In this document: positions 17,065 through 27,001 of the stretch, in pieces
Layout: every line of letters begins with the position of its first letter
Numbering within the stretch: position 1 is the stretch's first letter
NCBI RefSeq assembly: GCF_002585305.1
Contig: NZ_NUNF01000052.1
Coordinates: 1-64,000 of the forward strand
DNA length: 64,000 bases
Source: Bacillus sp. AFS037270
GTDB lineage: Bacteria; Bacillota; Bacilli; Bacillales_B; DSM-18226
Reading direction: 5' to 3'
Notes under the pieces: model-generated
Seen by the model: the letters and a program-made list of their open reading frames with translations, nothing else
The model's database searches: none
What the model was told of the DNA's origin: nothing
Made by a program: the position numbers and the translations under genes

Positions 17065-18489
17065 TTGGAGCATACTTGGCTTTCTCTGTTACCTTTTATC
17101 ATTGTCATTTCCATGTCCATATGGCTGAAAAACATATTGCCGGGCCTTGTTGTTGGCTTGCTAGCCGGGGCTTTTATTGTTCAAACTGATTTATTGGCTG
17201 GAGCCTATCAAGCAGTTTCCTATATCGTCACGACCCTCTCCAACGGGAACAATATTAAAATTATCGGGTTTCTTTATTTATTTGGCGGGCTTGTCGGCAT
17301 GATGAATATTTCAGGAGGCATTAAAGGTTTTTCGGAATGGATTGGAACTAGGATTAAGACTGAACGCGGACTGTTGGGACTCATTTGGCTTACCCTCCCG
17401 TTCACGTTTATGATGCCGATGTTTCGGATTATGATGATTGGGCCCGTCGTAAAATCTCTTATTAAAAAAATGAACGTTCCGAAACAAAGGGTCGGCTTGA
17501 TGATGGATATCTCCACGGAATCGGTCATTGTCCTTTTACCCGTTGCGACAGCGTTTGTGGGATTCATGGTTTCTTTAGTGGAAGGAAGTATCCGAAAGCT
17601 GCAATTAAACATGTCGGCCTACCATGTATTTTTGCTAAGTATCTTGTACGATTTTTTTGCGATTGTAATGTTATTGATTGGAATCCTACTTACCTTTTGG
17701 AATCCAGCAAAAAGGAATCTTTCTCAACAACGTGATCATGAACTGTTAGATGAGGAAGGAAATGAATTTCATCGGGCGGGCATTCAAAAAGAGTTGTCCT
17801 TAGTAAAAGCACAGCCCTGGCATTTGATTTTTCCAGTCTTTTTACTCTTGGGATTATCATTATTCCTATTGTGGAAAGACGGAATAGATAAAGGGGCTAT
17901 AACGATATTCGAAGCTTTTTCGAAGGCAGATGCGACATTCGTGATGCTATTAGCCGTTTTTGTTACCCTTGTTCTATCCTTTGTGTTTTACATCATAAGG
18001 CGCGAACCTTTGCATGAAATCTTATACCATTTTTATGATGGCGGGAACCAAATGATGGAGGCCATTAGTTTACTAGTCCTCATTTGGTCATTGACATTGT
18101 CGGCAGAGGATCTCGGTTTTTCAAAGTTTATCAGCTCAACATTAGGGTCCTTTCTGCCAGCCTTTTTAACCCCGGTTACGATTTTTGTACTCGGTTCTTT
18201 GATTGGTTACTTCATCGGTTCTTCCTGGGGAACCTGGGGATTGTTTATGCCCCTAGGTATGTCACTGGCTGTTTCGACCGGAGCATCGATTCCTTTAACC
18301 GTCGGTGCAGTGTTTGCCAGCGGGGCGTTTGGCGCACTAACTTCGCCGCTCGGCGATACGACGATTACGACGGCCTCTATTCTCGATATGCCGCTGGTGG
18401 ATTATGCTCGTTTTAAGTTGAAGATTTCTGTGATTGGGGCAGCGATTGCGATTGGTTTGTATTTAGTTAGTGCTTTGTTTATTATCTAA
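17065..18489 (+). CDS. NhaC-family Na+/H+ antiporter-like protein
   Basis: A 474-residue integral membrane protein with about 11-12 helices. NhaC-superfamily features include the paired half-repeats with Gly-rich turns (LYLFGGLVGMMNISGG; SWGTWGLFMPLG) and DISTESVIVLLPVATAF. It probably exchanges sodium or an organic ion for protons. The TTG at 17065 is chosen because GGAGGAAAG ends 5-6 nt before it. A single gene with its own terminator. Confidence 0.83.
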   Translation: MEHTWLSLLPFIIVISMSIWLKNILPGLVVGLLAGAFIVQTDLLAGAYQAVSYIVTTLSNGNNIKIIGFLYLFGGLVGMMNISGGIKGFSEWIGTRIKTERGLLGLIWLTLPFTFMMPMFRIMMIGPVVKSLIKKMNVPKQRVGLMMDISTESVIVLLPVATAFVGFMVSLVEGSIRKLQLNMSAYHVFLLSILYDFFAIVMLLIGILLTFWNPAKRNLSQQRDHELLDEEGNEFHRAGIQKELSLVKAQPWHLIFPVFLLLGLSLFLLWKDGIDKGAITIFEAFSKADATFVMLLAVFVTLVLSFVFYIIRREPLHEILYHFYDGGNQMMEAISLLVLIWSLTLSAEDLGFSKFISSTLGSFLPAFLTPVTIFVLGSLIGYFIGSSWGTWGLFMPLGMSLAVSTGASIPLTVGAVFASGAFGALTSPLGDTTITTASILDMPLVDYARFKLKISVIGAAIAIGLYLVSALFII

Positions 18490-18508
18490 CGAAATTTGGA
18501 GTCTTGAC

Positions 18509-18540
18509 GGTCAATGAGATGATTTTTCATTGACCATTCT
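18509..18540. terminator. hairpin terminator
   Basis: GGTCAATGA (18509-18517) / TCATTGACC (18526-18534), followed by ATTCTCATTTTT; lies between the convergent antiporter and acetyltransferase genes. Confidence 0.7.
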
Positions 18541-18561
18541 CATTTTTAAGTTGTTTTTACG

Positions 18562-19119
18562 TCAATGTGACTTATTTTCATTAAACCTGCCCATTAAAAT
18601 AGTATTATAGTATTTTCCATCAGAAAGCAGTTTGTCCTTTTTTAATACCCCTTCTACTTCAAAACCATATATTTGATAAAGCTTTATAGCTTTTTCATTG
18701 GTTTCAAGGACATTTAACATGATTTTATGAATACCGTTGTTATCTGCCCACTGAACTGATTGTTCTAAAAGATTTCTCCCTACCCCGTATCCCCAATATT
18801 CCTTTAATACACAGACTCCGAATTCAACTCTATGAGAGCTTCGTTTTAATTTGTTCCCTTCACATCTTGAGAATCCTACAATTTCCCCACTGACCTCTGC
18901 CACTAAAAAGAGATTATTTAAACTTTCCGTGTCATTTTTAATGATTTGTATAAATCCAGATTCGTCTATATATGCCTCGCCCTGTTCCCTGTCCATATTT
19001 TCCGTTTCGCCATCGATCTGCACTCTAACTTTGGACAACTTTTTCGCATCCTTCTCCATTGCAGATCTTACCACATATCGTAAATTTCGAATGAAAAATT
19101 CCTTTTGTTTCACAATCAT
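18562..19119 (-). CDS. GNAT-family N-acetyltransferase
   Basis: A 185-residue protein with the acetyl-CoA-binding motif A at about residues 112-125 (EYWGYGVGRNLLEQ) and motif B-like NEKAIKLYQIYGFEVEGVLKKD, as in ribosomal-protein or spermidine acetyltransferases. Acceptor unknown. GGGAGG lies about 10 nt before the ATG at 19119. A single gene. Confidence 0.85.
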   Translation of the reverse strand: MIVKQKEFFIRNLRYVVRSAMEKDAKKLSKVRVQIDGETENMDREQGEAYIDESGFIQIIKNDTESLNNLFLVAEVSGEIVGFSRCEGNKLKRSSHRVEFGVCVLKEYWGYGVGRNLLEQSVQWADNNGIHKIMLNVLETNEKAIKLYQIYGFEVEGVLKKDKLLSDGKYYNTILMGRFNENKSH

Positions 19120-19339
19120 TTAAAGTGACCTCCCCTTTTTAAAACTGTTCTGAAAGAAAGATAATAAATCTTACCATATTAGCACATATTTCCACCAATA
19201 TTATTATTAAGTTAAGAGGCTTTGAATTAACATCCGTTCTCCCAAGAATTACTTCCATTTTCCTTTAGCTATCCTTTCACTATCCTTAAAAATAGATTAT
19301 ACTGTATTAACAAACCCTATTTGAAAAAGGAGATTTTCC

Positions 19340-19534
19340 ATGACTGAAAATAATCAAACTGAAGAATCTAAAAAGAAGGTTAGTCTTCAAGAACTAATGA
19401 AACAACAGTTAGCAAACAAAAAGAATCAATCTTCTTCAGGCAAAGGAACTGCAAATAGCAGCCTAGCGACACAGAAAATGAAAAGCCAGCAATCAAAGAA
19501 GCCAAGCAATACCCGCAGAAAAATGGGTGTCTAA
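19340..19534 (+). CDS. small basic protein upstream of ywbE
   Basis: A 64-residue, Lys/Gln/Ser-rich protein with no hydrophobic segment; the start has AAAAAGGAG upstream. Its stop codon overlaps the ywbE start (TAATG), so the two are translationally coupled. Low complexity; possibly disordered and nucleic-acid binding, but this is inference. Confidence 0.65.
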   Translation: MTENNQTEESKKKVSLQELMKQQLANKKNQSSSGKGTANSSLATQKMKSQQSKKPSNTRRKMGV

Positions 19535-19737
19535 TGAACGGACGAAATCGAATCGACCTGCAGCCGGGCATGACGGTTGACATTGTTTTAAAAGCAGACC
19601 AAAGATCGGGGAAGCTAACTAGGGGAATTGTCAAAGATCTCCTAACCAAATCGGCGACCCATCCTCATGGTATTAAGGTCCGCCTGACCGATGGACAGGT
19701 AGGGCGTGTACAAGTCATTCACACTCCGGAAAAATAA
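19534..19737 (+). CDS. ywbE: YwbE-family protein
   Basis: A 67-residue protein recognised as YwbE (DUF2196) by PGMTVDIVLKADQRSGKLTRG and the end DGQVGRVQVI. It is predicted to have a small beta-barrel fold; function unknown. It overlaps the preceding small gene by one base and is followed after 2 bp by a strong terminator. Confidence 0.88.
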   Translation: MNGRNRIDLQPGMTVDIVLKADQRSGKLTRGIVKDLLTKSATHPHGIKVRLTDGQVGRVQVIHTPEK

Positions 19738-19739
19738 TC

Positions 19740-19766
19740 AAAGCAACGCTTTTGGGCGTTGCTTTT
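19740..19766. terminator. terminator between ywbE and the convergent acetyltransferase
   Basis: AAAGCAACGC (19740-19749) pairs with GCGTTGCTTT, followed by TTTTCATTTT. Confidence 0.85.
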
Positions 19767-19770
19767 CATT

Positions 19771-20556
19771 TTAGTCTTGATTTAGGCTAAAATATTGTTT
19801 GGCCAATTCCTTAAATCTTTCAGCCTCGATGGTTTCTTTTGAAACTTTCCCTTCCTTCCACTCTGTCCATGTAAAATTGGTTAAAGTTATATTTCCATTA
19901 CTAGTTAGACGGGCAAGTAACGGTACTTTATTAAAAGGAGACTCCGGATGTTCGGCAATAATTGATTGGATCTCATTAAATTCTGTTACATCGTAAATAG
20001 GCTTCCTAGTGTCAAAAGCATAGCCTATTTTCCACTCGGTATCTTTATGTTTTAACTTCATCTCTAGCACATAATCCCCATAATTCGTATCCAGTTTGCG
20101 AATTCTAAATTCTCCATTATTAGAACTGACCGTCTCCCCTGTTAAAGGAACAGGTTTTAAAGGTAAATTCCCGCCAAAGCCAGTATCCACAACATAGCTT
20201 CGACCTTCATGATTCACTAAAATACTAACATGGGTTCTGCCAAGATCTTGATAATCCTGTTTAACATGATTGTAAACAACACCACGGACCAAGGCAGCCT
20301 CAAACCCATTTTCAATTAGGTAGAAATAGAAAAGCGAATTCAATTCATAACAGATTCCCCCCTCCCTTCTAATCAAGATTTTGTCGACTAAGTTAGCCTT
20401 TGAAATCTCGCTTGTCTTTCGATTAATAATACATATATTTTCAAACGGAATTGATTGCGCTGTTTTTTCTAGAACACGATCTAATGAATCCAAAGTAATG
20501 TTTTGCCCCTGTGACAAGCCAATTCTCTCATGAAACAATTTACTGAACTCACTCAT
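19771..20556 (-). CDS. arylamine N-acetyltransferase (NAT)
   Basis: A 261-residue enzyme that moves acetyl from acetyl-CoA to arylamines and hydrazines. The Cys-His-Asp triad is visible: Cys in REGGICYELN (about residue 69), His in RTHVSI (about 108) and Asp in VDTGFGG (about 123). Near-standard length. RBS GGGGGG before the ATG. Physiological substrate unknown. Confidence 0.9.
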   Translation of the reverse strand: MSEFSKLFHERIGLSQGQNITLDSLDRVLEKTAQSIPFENICIINRKTSEISKANLVDKILIRREGGICYELNSLFYFYLIENGFEAALVRGVVYNHVKQDYQDLGRTHVSILVNHEGRSYVVDTGFGGNLPLKPVPLTGETVSSNNGEFRIRKLDTNYGDYVLEMKLKHKDTEWKIGYAFDTRKPIYDVTEFNEIQSIIAEHPESPFNKVPLLARLTSNGNITLTNFTWTEWKEGKVSKETIEAERFKELAKQYFSLNQD

Positions 20557-20730
20557 TCATTTCCCCCCTTGTCCTATGTCATTATTCTACCAAATTATTT
20601 GTGATCCACTGAAACCAATCCAAAAGAAAATCTTAGAACACATATTTTTCACATATTTACTCGATAATTCCACGGAAATTCCTCTTTATACTCATATTTA
20701 GATAGAAACAACATATTGGAGGAATTAAAA

Positions 20731-21543
20731 ATGAAGAAAAATAAATTTAGATTTTGGCTGGATCTCGCAATGACAGTCGTATTATGTTTACTATATAGTC
20801 CTGAATCAACAAGCTTACCGTTTCATGAAATCGCAGGACTTGTCTTAGGCGGTGCCTTAATCATTCATGTCCTTTTGAATAAAAAATGGGTGGTTAACAT
20901 TACTAAAAAGATTTTTTCAAAAGACCTGAAAAAGAAAACAAGGTTCTCTTATCTATTGAACGTCATCCTTTTGATTGATATGCTCTTTATTATGGTTAGT
21001 GGTTTATTTATTTCCAAAGTCGTTCTACCGAATTTCAGATATTTTCCAAATGTCAACTGGATGCCCATCCATATCGTTTCTTCCATTTTAGGACTTGTGA
21101 TTGTCGGTATCCACATTGGTCTGCATTGGAATTGGATTAAGCAAATGGGCAGCCAATTCCCTAAGCTGGCTAAACTATTTACATTTCGTAAACCTTCTCG
21201 AAAATTAGTGTCACGACTCATTCTAATCATTGGTACTGTCTGCATGCTAGTTCAAGTACCAAAAGCGGTTTCGATGACACCAGCGATGTTTAGTAATGCT
21301 TCGGAAAACGGATTTGAGAAATTCAAAAATGAAATGAAGGATAAACAAACTGGACAGAATCAAACAAACAGTGATAAGGACTTTAAAGGACATGATGAAT
21401 CATTTTCGATCATAGGGTTAGCAGGCAGTGTTCCAAACCTCGTTCTTTATTCTTCTGTTTTAGGTTCGATGGCTTTTTATACCTATTCAGTCGAAAGAAG
21501 ACGAAAAAGAAAACGGACCATTTCGGCAAATTTGGAAGGTTAA
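20731..21543 (+). CDS. DUF4405-domain membrane protein
   Basis: A 270-residue protein with four or five membrane helices; His residues at regular positions in the helices (FHEIAGLVLG, IIHVLLNK, MPIHIVSSILG, HIGLHWNWI) suggest a b-type haem core like other DUF4405 and cytochrome b561-type proteins. A longer frame begins with TTG at 20716, but that stretch is the Shine-Dalgarno (GGAGG), so the ATG at 20731 is used. It is followed after 13 bp by a two-component system that probably controls or senses with it. Confidence 0.8.
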   Translation: MKKNKFRFWLDLAMTVVLCLLYSPESTSLPFHEIAGLVLGGALIIHVLLNKKWVVNITKKIFSKDLKKKTRFSYLLNVILLIDMLFIMVSGLFISKVVLPNFRYFPNVNWMPIHIVSSILGLVIVGIHIGLHWNWIKQMGSQFPKLAKLFTFRKPSRKLVSRLILIIGTVCMLVQVPKAVSMTPAMFSNASENGFEKFKNEMKDKQTGQNQTNSDKDFKGHDESFSIIGLAGSVPNLVLYSSVLGSMAFYTYSVERRRKRKRTISANLEG

Positions 21544-21556
21544 GGTGGTTGTTTAA

Positions 21557-22225
21557 ATGGCGACAATCTATTTAGTAGAAGATGAAGAACATCTTAATCA
21601 ATTACTAAAAAAATATTTAGAAAAAGAGGGATACAAGGTAGTATCCTTCTTTGATGGGGAATCAGCAATGCAAAAAATTCATGATCTGCCGGATCTTTGG
21701 ATTTTAGATATCATGCTGCCAGATATTGACGGTTATCAGCTAATTAAAAATATTAAAGAGTTTAATTCAAAAACCCCTGTTATTTTTATGTCAGCCCGAA
21801 ATCAAGAACTGGATCGCGTTGTGGGATTAGAATTAGGCAGCGATGACTATTTATCCAAGCCGTTTTTACCAAGGGAATTAATTATCCGCACAAATAAATT
21901 AATCCAGCGAATGTCTGGTGAAAAGGCAGAAACCTCAACTGCTCATCAATTAGTTGATTATCTAGTGGACCGTAAACAGCGAACGGTTTTTGATGGTGAT
22001 CAAGAAATTATTTTAACGAATAAAGAATTTACTTTACTCCTTTATTTTATTGAAAATATCAATACGGTTGTGACCAGAGAGCAGATTCTTGAAAAAGTAT
22101 GGGGAAATAATTATTTCGGTTCGGACCGCGTAGTGGATGATACGATTAGAAGATTGAGAAAAAAATTAATTAGAATTGTTATTGAAACCATTTATGGTTT
22201 TGGCTACAAATTGGCAGGTAAATAA
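21557..22225 (+). CDS. OmpR-family response regulator
   Basis: A 222-residue regulator: receiver domain 1-118 with acidic pair EDEE near the N terminus, phosphoacceptor Asp at about 51 (WILDIMLPD), Lys near 102 (LSKPF), and a winged-helix DNA-binding domain from about 130 (LTNKEFTLLLYF). Its stop overlaps the kinase start (TAATG). It is the partner of the following kinase. Confidence 0.92.
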   Translation: MATIYLVEDEEHLNQLLKKYLEKEGYKVVSFFDGESAMQKIHDLPDLWILDIMLPDIDGYQLIKNIKEFNSKTPVIFMSARNQELDRVVGLELGSDDYLSKPFLPRELIIRTNKLIQRMSGEKAETSTAHQLVDYLVDRKQRTVFDGDQEIILTNKEFTLLLYFIENINTVVTREQILEKVWGNNYFGSDRVVDDTIRRLRKKLIRIVIETIYGFGYKLAGK

Positions 22226-23541
22226 TGAAGTTTAAATCCTTAACATTAAGAATTTGGTTTATCATATCTGTCATTGTTTTTATAATCGTATTTATCACAT
22301 CACTTGTCTTTACCTTTATACTAAGGAATCACAATGAAGATAAAATGAGATATGTCCTGCAATCTGCTCACCAACTTGTCCTTCAATCCGTTCTTGATAA
22401 TAAATTAGATTCGAATATAGGCAAGATGGCCAGCCGCGAAAAAATGGGACATTTTCTTTTGAACAAACAGACGAGTGAAATAACCTCTCTTTCAGAAGAC
22501 AAACAGGTCTCGAAGAAGGCATTAGTGAAAGAAATAAATGATTCAATAGCTGGGAAGAGTCATAAGAGTATAACCGAAACCCTTGATAACAAGAATTATC
22601 AAATAGAGATTAGTTATGTAAAAGATTATATTTATTTAATATCCTTTCAGGAACAACATGATGATGAAGACTCACTTCAAATCTTTCTAATTGGTCTATT
22701 AATCATTCTATGTGCACTGCCTATAGCTAAGCTTATTGCAAATAATATTGCAAAACCCCTCAAACAATTAGAAACTTACACAAAACAAATTGCCAATAAA
22801 GAATGGGATCGGGACCTTCTTTTAACGAACCAGGATGAAATTGGCCGTTTAGCCAATGCTATGACGGAAATGAAAAATGCCCTTAAATTGGCCGATGAAG
22901 AGGAAAAGAAATTCCTGCAAAGTATTTCACACGATTTAAAAACACCTGTCATGGTGATTATGAGTTATGCACAGGCCATTATCGACGGAATGTATGTAGA
23001 TACGCCGGAAAATACCGCGGTAATTATTAAGAATGAAGCAATTAGGCTCGAGAAAAAAATCAAACAGGTCTTGTATTTAAACACGCTTGATTATGTATTA
23101 GATAATGAAAAAGAACAGGATGAGGTCTATTTAGATAAATTACTCTCCTATCTGGTATCTAATTTTCAAGCTGTCAACCCAGATTTATGTTGGCAATTAG
23201 ATATTAAGAAAAAGCCTGCCATTATGTTAGGGAACCCAGATCGAATCCGGGTCTCGATTGAAAACATATTAGAAAATCAACTGAGATATGCAGCAACAAC
23301 AATCCAAGTATCATTACTTGATTCGGGTCCTTTATGGGTTATTGAGATAAAAAATGATGGGCCACATATTCCTGAGAAGGACATTAATCAGATATTTAAA
23401 ACACTCTATAAAGGTACGAAAGGTAACTTTGGACTTGGGCTAAATATCACGCAAAAAATTGTTCACTTCTACAAAGGAAGTATTGAGGTCGAGAATCAAG
23501 ACGGACAGGTTTGTTTTACGATACGCTATCCAAAAAAATAA
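22225..23541 (+). CDS. sensor histidine kinase
   Basis: A 438-residue kinase: membrane helices at about 9-31 and 150-168 enclose a 120-residue extracellular sensor, then HAMP (about 170-220), HisKA with phosphoacceptor His near 236 (SISHDLKTP), and an ATPase domain with N box ENILENQL and G box GNFGLGLNI. It phosphorylates the OmpR-type regulator encoded just upstream. Its terminator has been split by the insertion element that follows. Confidence 0.92.
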   Translation: MKFKSLTLRIWFIISVIVFIIVFITSLVFTFILRNHNEDKMRYVLQSAHQLVLQSVLDNKLDSNIGKMASREKMGHFLLNKQTSEITSLSEDKQVSKKALVKEINDSIAGKSHKSITETLDNKNYQIEISYVKDYIYLISFQEQHDDEDSLQIFLIGLLIILCALPIAKLIANNIAKPLKQLETYTKQIANKEWDRDLLLTNQDEIGRLANAMTEMKNALKLADEEEKKFLQSISHDLKTPVMVIMSYAQAIIDGMYVDTPENTAVIIKNEAIRLEKKIKQVLYLNTLDYVLDNEKEQDEVYLDKLLSYLVSNFQAVNPDLCWQLDIKKKPAIMLGNPDRIRVSIENILENQLRYAATTIQVSLLDSGPLWVIEIKNDGPHIPEKDINQIFKTLYKGTKGNFGLGLNITQKIVHFYKGSIEVENQDGQVCFTIRYPKK

Positions 23542-23553
23542 TCAGCGAAAAAT

Positions 23554-23571
23554 AAAAGTAACCCCCTTCTT
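23554..23571 (+). terminator. left arm of a terminator split by the IS element
   Basis: AAAAGTAACCCC (23554-23565) lies just after the kinase gene. Its complement GGGGTTACTTTT is found at 28218-28229, on the far side of the IS. The IS starts 6 bp after the left arm, in what was the loop. Confidence 0.7.
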
Positions 23572-23623
23572 TGTACTGCACCCCAAAAGTTAGAGTAAAA
23601 TCTGACTTTTGGGGTGTTTATTT

Positions 23624-23827
23624 ATGGCTAAATATAGTGAAGAGTTTAAGCTGATGATTGTAAGAGAATATAAAGAAGGTACATTAGGACATAAGCTTTT
23701 AGCCAAAAAGTATGGTGTAAAGTCATATTCACAGGTTAAAAGGTGGATAGATGTATATGAGAAGTTTGGAGAGCAAGGGTTAAAGAGGAAGAATCATAAG
23801 GAAACTTATTCTGTTCAATTTAAGCTG
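23624..23827 (+). pseudogene. IS150-type OrfA, N-terminal fragment
   Basis: The first 68 codons of a helix-turn-helix transposase protein (MAKYSEEFKLMIVREYKEG ... KKYGVKSYSQVKRWI). The reading frame continues past 23827 only as antisense of the gerAA remnant, so the IS sequence stops there. The rest of OrfA resumes at 27002 with nearly the next expected residues (MKRTGSS). Confidence 0.85.
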
Positions 23828-24725
23828 GAAGGCAATAATAATGCTATTAAAAGTGCAAAGAATCGTACAGCTCTTAATGTAACTCCTAACCAAAACCTCT
23901 CATAATAATCCTCAGATGCTTGCAAGAACATTTTCAACGTAGATGGCAAAATTAAAGCGTGAGGGCTCCCGTCAAGGGGTATTGCGATTCTCCCATCTGA
24001 TATATCAGATGTAAGCTTATCAGGCCTTTCGGTTGTGATTATATGTGGGAACAGAGAAAGTGGATGATTTTCTAATAAACGTTCAATCGTACCTGAGTCA
24101 TGAGTATTTTCTAATTTAATACTATTAATGCGATCAATAATTTTTTGCAACGTATCTTTTGGAACTTTATTTTCCATGTAGATTATCGCAGTAAAAGTCT
24201 TTGATTCAGATCCGATTTTTTTAAAGCGTATTTTCAAGTTGGTACTGGGTAGTCTACTGCGAATCATGGCAACATTCGTTCTTATAACTTCAACGAATCC
24301 CTCTCTAGGCCCCCTTATAACCACTTCGGATTGTGGTTCTCCCACTTGCCTAAAAGTCTTTTTAGAGTAACAGATTATTCCTGCTTTATTCTTGTTAGGA
24401 AATAAGATGATACAAAAACCGTATAATAAGTACGACAATATATCCTCAATTTTATCTAAAAAAAAACTGATGCTGTGGGAAACACATTATCTAATACTGT
24501 GATATCGACATCATCGTTTCCGTGAGGATAATTTTTGACAACTTTTTCAAGCAAGGATTCGTATAATAATGTTTCGTCAACAATATTTTCACAATACATA
24601 AAAATAATTTGCTTCCCTTTAATATTTCGAGGGTTTAAAATTCTAAATTCTATATCCTCACAATGTGTAAGTTTATCTTGGAAAAATTTATAATTTTGCT
24701 CAATAGAATCGGTTAATTTTTCCAT
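23828..24725 (-). pseudogene. GerAA-family germination receptor A subunit, truncated and frameshifted
   Basis: N-terminal GerAA sequence starts at 24725 (MEKLTDSIEQNYKFF, GGAGG upstream) and runs to DNVFPTASV. Near 24458-24466 a run of nine A (T on the coding strand) breaks the frame; adding one base restores VFFLDKIEDILS and then the family motif RGPREGFVEVIRTN. The coding region stops at LLLPS, early in the membrane part, exactly where the IS fragment begins. Over one third of the protein, and its B and C partners, are missing. Confidence 0.88.
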
Positions 24726-24772
24726 AAAATTCCTCCTTCTTTATTATTTACACTATTGGATTCGGTTTATAA

Positions 24773-25732
24773 TTATTTAATTGACCTACTAGTTAATGGT
24801 GGTTCATTAAACCAACCTTTTTTAACCAATAGTTTAAACCCTTTTTCTGAAAAACTTTGGACCTGTTCCATTAATTCACTTAGTATTTTGACATGATTCT
24901 TCTTATAACTAGATACAGCAGCGTTTTGTAAATTTATTATTCCAATAGGATTTAAAAACATTATTAGGTTCGTCATTAACTTATCTGAAAATGGAGATTC
25001 ATGGACCCTATGAACGAAGCTCTCTAGTCCAGTTGTAGTACTAACTCCGTTTTCTCTGAAAATATCCGATAAAGTAGCAGCTTGATGAAATGCTAATTTC
25101 TTGCCATCATTAAATAATTGCTTTGACTCTTCATCTTTTACAACATCAGCAAAAGCAGCGCATAGAGCAACACCAACATTATTGCATTGAAGTGCACTGT
25201 ACATATGTCCCAATTCTACCGCATTAAGTGGTCTCAATTGTGTAGATACAACCTTAAACAGTTTGCTCTCTCTTTCATGTGCTTTCATGTATAAAAATGG
25301 ACTGTTTTGTAACAAGTTCTTTTCTTTTAATAAACCTAAAAGAGATTCATCAATTTGAATAATCTTAGTGAGGACTTCACTAAAGAATTTCTTTACATTC
25401 ATATCCGCTAGTTCTGAATATTGAGAAGCGAGGACTCGCATCCCATTTCCGGTAATATGCTTAAGAATTTCAATGATTAATTGATCGGTAAAAAGCTTTA
25501 CTGAGGAGTTATATAAATCAACTTCACTGAAAAATGGCGTTTCATTATAACCGCTGTCATTTAATATCTTTGTAGCCTCTTTTTCTTGAAATGTAGATAA
25601 TGAATTGATTTCATCTAGAACACTTCTCAAATCTTTATCCTCAGCAGTGTCAATAAGATTTTTCAAAATAATATTAACCATATTCGAACTTGATTGTAGA
25701 TACCAAAGAAAGCCGAACTCATTTACGTTCAT
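24773..25732 (-). CDS. DUF3231-family protein
   Basis: A 319-residue helical protein made of two related halves (about 1-155 and 160-319), the architecture of DUF3231 proteins, which are distantly related to spore coat CotF. Typical stretches are FLWYLQSSSNMVNIILKN and HMYSALQCNNVGVALCAAF. It lies upstream of the gerAA remnant inside the segment that splits the IS. It appears intact. Function unknown; a spore or stress role is only suggested by the family. Confidence 0.8.
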   Translation of the reverse strand: MNVNEFGFLWYLQSSSNMVNIILKNLIDTAEDKDLRSVLDEINSLSTFQEKEATKILNDSGYNETPFFSEVDLYNSSVKLFTDQLIIEILKHITGNGMRVLASQYSELADMNVKKFFSEVLTKIIQIDESLLGLLKEKNLLQNSPFLYMKAHERESKLFKVVSTQLRPLNAVELGHMYSALQCNNVGVALCAAFADVVKDEESKQLFNDGKKLAFHQAATLSDIFRENGVSTTTGLESFVHRVHESPFSDKLMTNLIMFLNPIGIINLQNAAVSSYKKNHVKILSELMEQVQSFSEKGFKLLVKKGWFNEPPLTSRSIK

Positions 25733-25901
25733 ACAAAAGGCTCCTTCATTATTTATTTTCTCTTATTAGAATGACAAAAATATTGGTAATTATTCAGGGT
25801 ATATTTCTAATTAATACATTTAGTCTCAATCTCAAACTTTATTAATTATTGTAATTTATATAATTTAATTAGAGTTTCTGTTAAAAGAATACTAATTAAA
25901 T

Positions 25902-26372
25902 TCACTGGCTCTCAGGTTTCTCAATAGCTTTTTTAATGATTTTCATTAGTAAAAGGCCTATACAAATTCCTGGTATCACGCACAAAATTGGTAACCATAT
26001 TGGGCCAAATAAAAATCCGAATATCTTGAAAGTTGATGAATATATACACCCCACTGTTACAAAGAAAGCACAAAAAACGAATGGTAAATAAGAATATTTT
26101 CTATTTCCTCCACCAGCATCTTTATAAGCATCCCACATAGCAAAAAAGTATAAACAAGGATAAAACAATAGCCATAAGTAATCAGTTTGAGCAATGGCTT
26201 TTTCGATTTCTCCATGAAAACTAGAAATTATAACAACATTAAAATTTGCATTTACATTTATAAGGAATTCTAAAGATACAAAAACAATACCTTTTATTAG
26301 TTTGCCATTTAAAAATTGACCAAAGCCAGGAAGAGCAATACTCCATAGTAATACTTCTTTTGAGTTAGCCAC
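25902..26372 (-). CDS. four-helix membrane protein of unknown function
   Basis: A 156-residue protein with hydrophobic segments at about 8-40, 60-80, 92-115 and 122-146. The N terminus SIALPGFGQFLNGKLIKG resembles the GxGQFxxG motif of TM2/DUF5683-like proteins found in spore formers. The start at 26372 is weakly supported by GAGCTTG. It belongs to the same inserted segment as the DUF3231 gene. Not recognised further. Confidence 0.6.
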   Translation of the reverse strand: MANSKEVLLWSIALPGFGQFLNGKLIKGIVFVSLEFLINVNANFNVVIISSFHGEIEKAIAQTDYLWLLFYPCLYFFAMWDAYKDAGGGNRKYSYLPFVFCAFFVTVGCIYSSTFKIFGFLFGPIWLPILCVIPGICIGLLLMKIIKKAIEKPESQ

Positions 26373-27001
26373 CTAATTCAAGCTCCTTACCAAGTTTCGT
26401 ATAGTGTGATTATGTCAATTGTAAAAAAGGCAATCGCACTAATCATTATTCATTAAAAACTTAATTAGTTTTTTATTGTGGAAATAAAATTTAACATTAC
26501 ACCAACGTAACCTTAGAATGTCCTGCTTAACATAAAAAATGTGATGAAAAGTACAGTGATGGCATTTCATTTCTAAATATTAATAAACAGAGATATCCAA
26601 TAAAAAGAAATGCTTCTATCAACATGGTCTTATAAAAAGCATAGAAAACTTATGTTAAAACACATCCATTATGTGAAGGCCTTATAAATTAGAATATAAT
26701 TTCTCTAACAATTCTAAGAAAGTGATTTATGATTATAATTCCTTCTATCAACTGTTTTTCCTCATCATAGATGAAGTTCTTGTCCCCATCGCTTGTGAGG
26801 ATACCGTTCTGGTCATCCGTTTATGCCTAACACAATACCTGACTAATTTAGGAGTATTTGATATTGATAAAATATTTTAAAAATATTGGGATGTATATTA
26901 GCTTTCATGCTTTAAAATTTTTTCGTAACCTAACTCCCCAAAAATAGTGAAATGTTTATTGTACTAACCTACTCCTTCGTTGAACAAGGAAAAGGCTCTT
27001 T
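26373..27001. other. gene-free, AT-rich stretch at the right junction of the inserted segment
   Basis: About 630 bp with no credible gene. On the minus strand around 26740-26830 a short open stretch reads like coding remnant (GDKNFIYDEEKQLIEG) but has no start or family. The IS sequence resumes near 26990-27002. Confidence 0.5.
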
